Assembly: GCA_900556355.1 (NCBI GenBank)
Contig: UNSP01000033.1
Location: 1-5,008, forward strand
DNA: 5,008 bases
Source: Candidatus Saccharimonadota bacterium
GTDB taxonomy: Bacteria > Patescibacteriota > Saccharimonadia > Saccharimonadales > Saccharimonadaceae
Reading direction: 5' to 3'
Part shown: positions 1 through 4,703 of the stretch, in pieces
How the letters are laid out: the number at the start of each line of letters is the position of its first letter
Position numbering within the stretch: the stretch's first letter is position 1
Notes under the pieces: model-generated
Database searches by the model: none
Told to the model about the DNA's origin: nothing
Seen by the model: only the letters and a program-made list of their open reading frames with translations
Translations under genes and position numbers: made by a program

Positions 1-868
1 CCGCAGAGACGCTGAAGGAAACCGCTGCCCAGTTCGGCTTCTGATAAAAAACGCGCTTGATATCCTCTTTCACTTCTTTCATCTCTGTAAATGGACCACA
101 TTTTGCAGCAAATTCATCATTTAGTTCTGGCAATTTCAATTCATTAACCTTGTGAAGTTTCACGGTAAACACAACATCTTGACCTGCCAAATTATCAGCG
201 TGATAATCCTCTGGGAATTTCAGTTTCAAATCAAATTCTTCGCCAGCCTTATGACCAATCACACCTTCTTCAAATCCCGGAATGAATTGACCTTCGCCAA
301 GCTTCAAGCCATATTCCTTAGCCGAACCGCCGTCAAACGCCACGCCGTCTTTCTTTCCCGTAAAGTCAATCACAGCCTCGTCGCCGAGCTTAGCAGCACG
401 CTTGACCTCTGATTTTTCGGAATAGTTTTTACGAATTCGTTCAATAACCTCGTCGACGTCTTTATCCTCGACCTTGGCTACTTCTTTTTTCGCTGACAAT
501 TTTTTATAATCGCCCAATTTTACTGGCGGAATAACTTCAACTTCAGCCGTAAATTCCAATTCAGCGCCCGGCACAAACTTCTTCACCTCAACACTTGGTC
601 GATCCAAAGCTTGCAATTTTTCCTGCAAAAATGCCTCAGCTACAGCCTTTGACAAAGCATTCTCTAAGATCTGCTCCTGAAGCGCATTCGGGTCAATGTG
701 CTTAGCGGCTATGCTTGCGGGAACTTTTCCTTTGCGGAAACCTGAAACTTTGATGTCACGCGCCAACTTCGTCAAGGAAACTTGTTCTGCGTCAGCTAAT
801 TCGCTAGCACCCAAAGAAATCGTCAATTGAACTTTAGTATCTGATAGTTTTTTTACAGTAGTCTTCAT
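1..868 (-). CDS. tig: Trigger factor, N-terminal part (runs off left edge)
   Basis: Ribosome-associated chaperone with peptidyl-prolyl isomerase activity that meets nascent chains at the exit tunnel. The frame starts at ATG 868-866 (MKTTVKKLSD) and stays open to base 2, giving about 289 codons; family members are usually about 430-450 aa, so the C-terminal substrate-binding domain is mostly missing. The ribosome-binding signature GFRKGKVP lies at residues 43-50. The FKBP-like PPIase domain spans roughly residues 145-235, with VIDFTGKKDGVAFDGG, FIPGFEEGVIGHKAGEEF and FPEDYHADNLAG all readable. The linker LPELNDEFAAKCGPF follows, as in E. coli TF. There is no Shine-Dalgarno; a -35/-10 pair ends 8 nt before the ATG, so the mRNA is probably leaderless. 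It lies 26 bp downstream of hisS on the same strand. The last ~17 residues (from about base 52 leftward) no longer resemble trigger factor; see findings. Identity is secure; the extreme left end is doubtful. Confidence 0.95.
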   Translation of the reverse strand, partial: MKTTVKKLSDTKVQLTISLGASELADAEQVSLTKLARDIKVSGFRKGKVPASIAAKHIDPNALQEQILENALSKAVAEAFLQEKLQALDRPSVEVKKFVPGAELEFTAEVEVIPPVKLGDYKKLSAKKEVAKVEDKDVDEVIERIRKNYSEKSEVKRAAKLGDEAVIDFTGKKDGVAFDGGSAKEYGLKLGEGQFIPGFEEGVIGHKAGEEFDLKLKFPEDYHADNLAGQDVVFTVKLHKVNELKLPELNDEFAAKCGPFTEMKEVKEDIKRVFYQKPNWAAVSFSVSA

Positions 869-876
869 AAAGACTA

Positions 877-905
877 ATTATAACAGATATCAGACTATAT
901 CTCAA
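877..905 (-). promoter_or_regulatory. Leaderless promoter of tig inside the hisS 3' end
   Basis: On the minus strand, TTGAGA (905-900) and TATAAT (882-877) are separated by exactly 17 nt. The -10 ends 8 nt before the tig ATG at 868, so transcription would begin within about two bases of the start codon, leaving no room for a Shine-Dalgarno. The -35 lies in the last codons and stop of hisS. The hexamers and spacing are seen directly; promoter activity is inferred. Confidence 0.7.
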
Positions 906-2133
906 ACAGAGCGTCCTCATCGCCATCATATCGACGATCTTTGACAATTGTCACGATTCGTTCAGCGCTAACCTTCTGCTCATCAGATTCCACCAAGTTT
1001 CGAACCGTGTATGCACCGCTAGCAATTTCATCCTCACCCACGAACACCGCAAACGGAATTTGCTTTTTTAATGCCGCTTTTATCTGCTTGTCAATCTTTC
1101 TACCAGTGATATCCAACTCTGCCCTCACGCCTTCATTGCGCAATTTTCGCGCCAAATCGTCCGCGCCAGCCATAGATTCTTTTGACACTGGAATTATGTA
1201 TACATCTGTTTTAGATACCAATTTAGGCAACAAATTGTGCACTTCCAAAAATTGTTCCATTGTCGTTGCACCCATGCCAACGCCGACCGTAGCAATCGGC
1301 TCAACGCCAAATAACCCAACTAATCCGTCATATCGTCCTCCACCAAACAACGCTCGGTTATTCTCTGGCGAATTATCAAAAAGCTCAAAAACCATGCCCG
1401 TGTAATAGTCCAGTCCGCGCATCAAAGTAACATCAAACACTGCATTCGTAATGCCTTTTTGGCTAAGTAATTTCATCACTTCGCGAAGCTGCTTGACGCT
1501 TTCATCTTCCGTCAATTCGCTCGGCAAATCATCAACAGATTTCATACTGATCATCTTGGCCAACTTCGGCAAACCCTCTGAAGCTTGATTGCCAAAAATC
1601 TCAATCGCCTGACGCTTAAATTCTTCGGCAGGAATCTTATTTTTCCTATCGAGCAGCTTCATCATCATCGTCGAACCAACAATATCGAGCTTCAAAAATT
1701 GGCTCATCAAACGATTGATCAATTGGCGATTATTAACCCTGACCGTAAACATTTCCTGCTTGGCGCCAAAATTCATCACACTAGCGTGGCTCAGCTCAAT
1801 AATCTCCGCGTCCGCCGCCGCGCCGTCTACACCAAACAAATCCGCATTCAATTGCCAAAACTCACGCTCACGCCCACGTTGCGGCCGTTCATAGCGCATA
1901 AAATTAGCAATAGAATATAGCCGTGCAGGCATCGCTAATTCCTGACGCTTAGCCGCCACCATTCGAGAAATCGACGGCGTCATCTCAGGACGAATTGCCA
2001 CCCGACGCTCACCTCGGTCAACGAAGCTATAAGTCTGCTCACTCACCAGCTCTTGTCCGCTTTTTGCCTCATAAACATCAATTGGCTCGATCAGTGGTGC
2101 ATCATACGCCTCATATCCGTAGCACCTCACCAC
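895..2133 (-). CDS. hisS: Histidyl-tRNA synthetase, main part (frame disconnected from its N-terminus)
   Basis: Class II aminoacyl-tRNA synthetase that attaches histidine to tRNA-His. Numbering from GTG 2133: motif-1 end GYEAYDAPLIEP (6-17), RPEMT (48-52), motif 2 FMRYERPQRGREREF (78-92), histidine-specific RGLDYYTG (239-246), GGGRYDGL (264-271), motif-3-like GVGMGAT (284-290), and an anticodon-binding domain from about 309 to 412. The stop is TAG at 897-895. The domain order is complete except for the first ~42 residues. Those residues are encoded just upstream in another frame (2264-2139), so GTG 2133 is very unlikely to be the natural start of an intact enzyme. Upstream in this frame the reading is W-V-V-R-C-Y-G-Y, which looks like the end of another version of the same N-terminal helix. 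A second GTG (2130-2128) overlaps the TGA ending the upstream frame (GTGA), so coupled re-initiation is possible but unproven. Expression is probably controlled by the attenuator at 2304-2431. Confidence 0.93.
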   Translation of the reverse strand: MVRCYGYEAYDAPLIEPIDVYEAKSGQELVSEQTYSFVDRGERRVAIRPEMTPSISRMVAAKRQELAMPARLYSIANFMRYERPQRGREREFWQLNADLFGVDGAAADAEIIELSHASVMNFGAKQEMFTVRVNNRQLINRLMSQFLKLDIVGSTMMMKLLDRKNKIPAEEFKRQAIEIFGNQASEGLPKLAKMISMKSVDDLPSELTEDESVKQLREVMKLLSQKGITNAVFDVTLMRGLDYYTGMVFELFDNSPENNRALFGGGRYDGLVGLFGVEPIATVGVGMGATTMEQFLEVHNLLPKLVSKTDVYIIPVSKESMAGADDLARKLRNEGVRAELDITGRKIDKQIKAALKKQIPFAVFVGEDEIASGAYTVRNLVESDEQKVSAERIVTIVKDRRYDGDEDALFEI

Positions 2134-2165
2134 CCACCGTATTCTTCATAGCCAAAACTCTCAAC
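2104..2165 (-). repeat. Two diverged copies of the HisRS motif-1 segment side by side
   Basis: Copy 1 (2165-2139) encodes VESFGYEEY in the N-terminal frame; copy 2 (2130-2104) encodes VRCYGYEAY in the body frame. They match at 5 of 9 residues but only about 15 of 27 bases, so this is not a fresh tandem duplication. A 5-bp direct repeat TACGG occurs at 2141-2137 and 2121-2117, 20 nt apart. Removing one 20-nt unit would restore the frame and leave GYEEYGYEAYDAP. The picture fits a junction between two homologous but different hisS sequences. Confidence 0.7.
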
Positions 2166-2264
2166 CGTCTTGTGCCAAACATTAAAAATGTAATTCTGCA
2201 GACGCTTTTCCTCTGGAAAATAGTCTCGCGAACCTTTGTAACTTTGTGTAGATAAACTGCTCAT
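2127..2264 (-). pseudogene. hisS: HisRS N-terminal fragment, out of frame with the body
   Basis: ATG 2264-2262 opens a 45-codon frame ending at TGA 2129-2127. It starts MSSLSTQSYKGSRDYFPEEK and continues through LQNYIFNVWHKTVESFGYEEY to GGW and stop. This is the expected HisRS N-terminus: the KGxRDxxPEE strand and the first helix leading into motif 1. A Shine-Dalgarno GGAG lies 5 nt before the ATG, so this is the real start of hisS. After residue 42 (GYEEY) the family continues DAPLLEP, but here 35 extra bases (2138-2104) intervene and shift the frame relative to DAPLIEP in the main part. Joining residues 1-42 to DAPLIEP would give a HisRS of about 444 aa. HisRS is normally essential, so either the sequence here is in error or chimeric, or the gene is split or broken in this organism. 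Confidence 0.85.
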
Positions 2265-2269
2265 GTTAG

Positions 2270-2273
2270 CTCC
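2270..2273 (-). promoter_or_regulatory. Shine-Dalgarno of hisS
   Basis: GGAG on the minus strand, 5 nt before ATG 2264. It fixes the true hisS start and contrasts with the other genes here, which lack an SD and appear leaderless. hisS needs one because its mRNA carries a leader of about 130 nt. Confidence 0.75.
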
Positions 2274-2303
2274 ATTATGTCATTATTTCTTATTTATAGC
2301 AAT

Positions 2304-2329
2304 CAAAAACGCCGAGGCAGAACTCGGCG
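2304..2329 (-). terminator. Intrinsic terminator (attenuator) in the hisS leader
   Basis: Minus-strand CGCCGAG (2329-2323), loop TTCTGC, CTCGGCG (2316-2310), then TTTTT (2309-2305). The stem has seven perfect, GC-rich pairs. It lies between the leader peptide stop and the hisS ATG, so it would end transcription before hisS. Both arms are partly consumed by the alternative antiterminator (2361-2347 with 2325-2311), so the two folds exclude each other. Confidence 0.85.
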
Positions 2330-2361
2330 CGTACAATCAAAAATCAGAGTCCTACCTCGGC
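2311..2361 (-). promoter_or_regulatory. Antiterminator fold of the hisS attenuator
   Basis: Minus strand GCCGAGGTAGGACTC (2361-2347) can pair with GAGTTCTGCCTCGGC (2325-2311) over 15 continuous pairs, two of them G-U, with a 21-nt loop. This uses GAG of the terminator's left arm and CTCGGC of its right arm, so the terminator cannot form at the same time. The 5' strand contains the leader peptide's last codons and its TAG stop (2354-2352). A ribosome finishing the peptide would cover it, while a ribosome stalled at the His codons would leave it free. A further pairing, TTTTACCT (2392-2385) with AGGTAGGA (2357-2350), is 8 pairs with two G-U and acts as the classical 1:2 structure that favours termination when the leader is untranslated. 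Confidence 0.8.
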
Positions 2362-2396
2362 AACACGTGTGAATGATGGAATTTAGGTAAAATCAT
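2352..2396 (-). CDS. Histidine-sensing leader peptide of hisS
   Basis: A 14-residue frame, MILPKFHHSHVLPR, from ATG 2396-2394 to TAG 2354-2352. Three of four successive codons (2378-2367) are His, a rare residue, directly before a gene for histidyl-tRNA synthetase. The ATG sits where the upstream promoter should start transcription, so it would be translated without a Shine-Dalgarno. Proposed role: with scarce charged tRNA-His the ribosome stalls at the His codons, masks region 1 (2392-2385), frees 2361-2347 to form the antiterminator, and hisS is transcribed. With ample His-tRNA it reaches the stop, covers 2361-2347, and the terminator forms. This is the logic of the E. coli his operon leader, here applied to a synthetase gene. 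The sequence elements are seen directly; the regulation is inferred. Confidence 0.82.
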   Translation of the reverse strand: MILPKFHHSHVLPR

Positions 2397-2402
2397 ACGC
2401 CT

Positions 2403-2431
2403 ATTGTAGTAAATTTCATGCTTTTTGTAAA
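2403..2431 (-). promoter_or_regulatory. Promoter of the hisS leader
   Basis: Minus-strand TTTACA (2431-2426), a 17-nt spacer, then TACAAT (2408-2403). Each hexamer matches the sigma-70-type consensus at 5 of 6 positions. The predicted transcription start, about 7 nt past the -10, falls on the A of the leader peptide ATG (2396). Its -35 lies 6 bp from the -35 of the divergent plus-strand promoter. Confidence 0.75.
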
Positions 2432-2437
2432 TACCTG

Positions 2438-2466
2438 TTGACAGCGAGCCTAATAATTAATATATA
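2438..2466 (+). promoter_or_regulatory. Divergent promoter towards the plus-strand genes
   Basis: A perfect TTGACA (2438-2443), a 17-nt spacer, and TATATA (2461-2466). Transcription would begin near 2473, about 100 nt ahead of ATG 2574, so unlike its neighbours this unit would have a long 5' leader. It is back to back with the hisS leader promoter. Confidence 0.65.
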
Positions 2467-2472
2467 TGTATC

Positions 2473-2545
2473 AGCCTGGGGCAACGAAATTGTAAACGCT
2501 GAATTGCTCTAGCCCCCAGACCTGGACATGTCATAAAACTGTCCG
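2473..2545 (+). other. Possible structured leader or small RNA
   Basis: Immediately downstream of the predicted start, CTGGGG and CCCCAG can close a domain of about 45 nt. A second hairpin, GGACA (2524-2528) with TGTCC (2540-2544), follows. No Shine-Dalgarno, no obvious T-run and no His-like leader peptide are visible. I recognise no known RNA family: it does not match tmRNA, SRP RNA or a tRNA fold on inspection. It could be the 5' untranslated region of the gene at 2574 or an independent small RNA. Weak evidence, based on pairing only. Confidence 0.3.
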
Positions 2546-2573
2546 TCTTACTTGAATGTTTTACGTTATCTAT

Positions 2574-3158
2574 ATGAATACACCGCCGTTCAATAATCTC
2601 ATCCGCAACGACATCGACATGTTCTGGTCGAATAGGCTCGGTTTAATTCGTAGCGCGGCCGATGTGAGGTCGTTTGTGTGCGAGTATCTGCCGTTACTTG
2701 GCATTGATTATGATACGTCAATTTCTAAGACTATCTTACAGCTTCGGCGTATAGATATTGCAGAGGCTCAACCGTTAGTTTCTGAAATAACCGCCCTGGT
2801 GAAGCTAGTTTGTAATGAGTGCGCTATGAGTGCGCGCCTAAAACTTTGGCAGCGGCTGGCGAAAACGGTTGGGTACGAGAAAGAAATTAATAAAATAGAC
2901 ATAAATCTAACGTCTAGATCAAATATTATTAAATATATTAAAGTGCTTTTGTCAGATAATTGCATGAATATGTGGCCAGCTCATGATATAGCGTATAAAA
3001 TTGTCAACCTAATGGCGCATTATGACATCACCAAAGACGACTGCCCGCTGTATGAGATATGGGACTTAGCAACAGAGATAGAAGCGATGAATTTGGTCGA
3101 GATAGAAAAATCTGGCAAGCTGGATGAGATGATCGGGTTGAGTAAAGAGCTTGGCTGA
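2574..3158 (+). CDS. Unrecognised alpha-helical protein
   Basis: A 194-codon frame from ATG 2574 (MNTPPFNNLIRNDIDMFWSN) to TGA 3156-3158. An in-frame ATG at 2556 would add MFYVIY; neither start has a Shine-Dalgarno, and I prefer 2574 because the added residues look non-native. The protein is soluble-looking and rich in predicted helix, with no signal peptide and no clear membrane segment. Two cysteines in LVCNECAMS are spaced as C-x2-C, but no partner pair is evident, so a zinc site is not supported. The C-terminus is acidic and charged (EIEAMNLVEIEKSGKLDEMIG). I recognise no domain and assign no function. It follows the divergent promoter at 2438-2466 and is the first of three plus-strand accessory genes. 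Coding status is supported by its length and by the lack of a comparable opposing frame. Confidence 0.7.
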   Translation: MNTPPFNNLIRNDIDMFWSNRLGLIRSAADVRSFVCEYLPLLGIDYDTSISKTILQLRRIDIAEAQPLVSEITALVKLVCNECAMSARLKLWQRLAKTVGYEKEINKIDINLTSRSNIIKYIKVLLSDNCMNMWPAHDIAYKIVNLMAHYDITKDDCPLYEIWDLATEIEAMNLVEIEKSGKLDEMIGLSKELG

Positions 3159-3192
3159 ATGTAGACGATTGAAAGCTGGCGGCGTTAGATTG

Positions 3193-3221
3193 TTGCGCAG
3201 CACGACGAACTACTCTATCCT
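3193..3221 (+). promoter_or_regulatory. Leaderless promoter of the pentapeptide-like gene
   Basis: TTGCGC (3193-3198), a 17-nt spacer, and TATCCT (3216-3221). The -10 ends 6 nt before ATG 3228, placing the start of transcription on the start codon. The hexamers are imperfect, but the geometry is the same as at the hisS leader peptide. Confidence 0.55.
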
Positions 3222-3227
3222 TAACTT

Positions 3228-3659
3228 ATGAGTCATATTCCCCACCGAATCACCGCCGCCATTCGCGCCAATGATTTGCCAGCTTACCAGCGTGAGCGTT
3301 ACCCTGTCATCCCAGACGGCGAGACTGTTCGATTTGTTGATGAGGATTTTTCTGGCGTTGATTTCGACCAGTTTGCCATGGGATTTTTCGGGTTTGAAAA
3401 TTGTAATCTGGACGACGCAAAGCATATTTACGGGCAACCAATTTATTTTACCAATTCGTCGGTTCGGAATGTGGATTTTCGTGGCGCAAAACTAATCATT
3501 GAAGCAAAGGATTGTGACTTTAGAGGAATGAAATATGACAAGGAAACACAATTTGTCTATGGTAGCGGGAAATTGGCAGCACGATCGCGTTTCATAAATT
3601 GTAAATTAGATGATGAAACTCGTGATTTTTTAAGCCAACAAGGCGTAGAAATTAGCTAG
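3228..3659 (+). CDS. Small pentapeptide-repeat-like protein
   Basis: A 143-aa frame from ATG 3228 to TAG 3657-3659. The central and C-terminal parts contain degenerate five-residue units typical of right-handed quadrilateral beta-helices: DFSGV DFDQF and FENCN LDDAK at about residues 40-64, then VRNVD FRGAK, DCDFRG and FINCKLDDE at about 80-128. In such repeats every fifth residue, often F or L, points inwards. The match is partial: units are interrupted and the A(D/N)LXX form is not strict. No signal peptide or membrane segment is visible. Pentapeptide proteins have varied roles, including topoisomerase protection, but nothing here indicates which. No Shine-Dalgarno; a -10 ends 6 nt before the ATG. 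A weak terminator lies about 45 nt past the stop. Confidence 0.75.
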   Translation: MSHIPHRITAAIRANDLPAYQRERYPVIPDGETVRFVDEDFSGVDFDQFAMGFFGFENCNLDDAKHIYGQPIYFTNSSVRNVDFRGAKLIIEAKDCDFRGMKYDKETQFVYGSGKLAARSRFINCKLDDETRDFLSQQGVEIS

Positions 3660-3704
3660 GTTTTATTATTCCCAATGCATGTTGTTGACAGCCATCAAAG
3701 ACCT

Positions 3705-3735
3705 GAGTTGTGTCTATAAACCAACTCTTTTTCTT
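3705..3735 (+). terminator. Weak intrinsic terminator after the pentapeptide-like gene
   Basis: GAGTTG (3705-3710) and CAACTC (3722-3727) form six perfect pairs around an 11-nt loop, followed at once by TTTTTCTT (3728-3735). The stem is short and only half GC, so termination may be partial. It separates the gene at 3228 from the one at 3750. Confidence 0.5.
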
Positions 3736-3743
3736 GCTAAACT
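3735..3743 (+). promoter_or_regulatory. Extended -10 before the HxxEH gene
   Basis: TGCTAAACT reads as TG-n-TAAACT, an extended -10 without a recognisable -35. It ends 6 nt before ATG 3750, the same leaderless spacing seen at 3228 and at the hisS leader peptide. It overlaps the tail of the terminator T-run. Supported mainly by geometry. Confidence 0.4.
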
Positions 3744-3749
3744 GTTCAT

Positions 3750-4703
3750 ATGAAATATTTTACAATAGTTAAATATCACCCCTGCGTTCAGCTAGCTCAC
3801 GCCTATGAGCATTTATTTGTGTCTACGATTACAGAATATCTTTACCAGCACAATAGATATAAGCTATTAGACTATTCATTAAACGGCGAAACCTACGAAT
3901 CAGGCGTAATAGTCGTTAACGGTGAATGCTATAATAATGAATCTGAAAAATTATTAAATAATATAGCAACCATGAAAGCTGACTTAGGGTCGGAGAAATC
4001 TGGATATCTGCCGGTCGCGCAAGCGATATCCCAAATAGGCGCCGAAGAACCAAATATGCTTTATGTCGGCAATCCAGAAAGAGTAATTAAAGAACTGAAA
4101 AAGCTCAACACGAAATCCTGGAAAAATATAGATTCAGTTAGCCTACTGCCAGATACAAAGGCTGTAAATGAAGATATTGTCGATTTAATATACCCGACAA
4201 ATCAACTATCAAATATTAATTCACCTTTAGAATTAAACATCGAGATCAAAGATCAGCCTCTACAAATCTGCGCATTATGGTGTGAGCTAGCTAGATTTAT
4301 AGGACTATCAGTTGGACAGAGAATTTGTCATAATTTCAGTACATATTTTAGTAGTGAACATATAAACAACGACGACACAACTATGACCTATACTGCCACT
4401 TTTTCTGTCAATAGACATTCTCAATCAGAAATAAATTTAGAAGAGGTCGCTTTATTATCCAGAAAAACCATAAATGAGATTATCACGCCGGATGTATTAA
4501 TGAGGTTTTCTGCGTATTTGTCTTCCGCGTCATATTCTCACAATCCACACTTTGCACCAGATATATCTTATACAGCCCAGAATCTTGGAGTTCTAATAGG
4601 TTCACAAGGATGGAAAAACATCGCTACTTCAGATAACATGAAAAAAATATTACAGGCAGTATCATACAGCCTACACTACGGAAGTAGCTCAATTGATCTA
4701 TAA
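3750..4703 (+). CDS. Stand-alone M16-like (HxxEH) metallopeptidase homologue
   Basis: A 317-aa frame from ATG 3750 to TAA 4701-4703. Near the N-terminus LAHAYEHLF contains H17-x-x-E20-H21, the inverted zinc motif of M16 peptidases, where His, Glu and His are a zinc ligand, the catalytic base and a zinc ligand. In that family the third ligand is a Glu about 75-80 residues later; here E99/E100 (QIGAEEP) falls in the right place. The segment LNGETYESGVIVVNGECYN resembles the strand that follows the motif helix in M16 domains. At 317 aa it is shorter than a classical two-domain M16B protein (about 400-450 aa), so the second half may be reduced or diverged. No signal peptide or membrane segment, so it is probably cytoplasmic. 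The gene is visibly richer in A/T and in ATA and AAT codons than hisS and tig, which hints at different ancestry. It overlaps the tail of the methyltransferase gene by 6 bp. Confidence 0.7.
   Translation: MKYFTIVKYHPCVQLAHAYEHLFVSTITEYLYQHNRYKLLDYSLNGETYESGVIVVNGECYNNESEKLLNNIATMKADLGSEKSGYLPVAQAISQIGAEEPNMLYVGNPERVIKELKKLNTKSWKNIDSVSLLPDTKAVNEDIVDLIYPTNQLSNINSPLELNIEIKDQPLQICALWCELARFIGLSVGQRICHNFSTYFSSEHINNDDTTMTYTATFSVNRHSQSEINLEEVALLSRKTINEIITPDVLMRFSAYLSSASYSHNPHFAPDISYTAQNLGVLIGSQGWKNIATSDNMKKILQAVSYSLHYGSSSIDL

Noticed and set aside
152..412. Plus-strand frame of 86 codons
   Set aside because: It lies opposite the clearly recognisable trigger factor PPIase domain.
2127..2129. UGA read as glycine (as in Gracilibacteria/SR1)
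   Set aside because: Reading through TGA continues in the wrong frame (GATDMRRMMH) and does not reach the HisRS body. The gene at 2574 also ends plausibly at a TGA.
2127..2141. Programmed -1 frameshift joining the two hisS frames
   Set aside because: A -1 shift near GGT-GGG-TGG would join the frames, but there is no X-XXY-YYZ slippery heptamer. The product would also carry about 12 extra residues repeating motif 1, so a chimeric or broken junction explains it better.
941..2255. Plus-strand frames at 941-1405, 1585-1920 and 1995-2255
   Set aside because: They lie opposite hisS, have no family resemblance and are shadows of its codon use.
2310..2329. Plus-strand terminator from the same hairpin
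   Set aside because: On the plus strand the stem is followed by CGTACAATC with no T-run, and no plus-strand gene ends upstream of it. It serves the minus strand.
2304..2396. T-box riboswitch upstream of hisS
   Set aside because: The leader is only about 130 nt and lacks the conserved T-box sequence and Stem I specifier arrangement. A translated His-rich peptide with classical 1:2, 2:3 and 3:4 pairings fits much better.
3685..3720. TTGACA (3685-3690) with TATAAA (3715-3720) as a promoter
   Set aside because: The spacer is 24 nt, far from 17, and the TATAAA lies in the loop of the terminator hairpin. The extended -10 at 3735-3743 fits the 3750 gene better.
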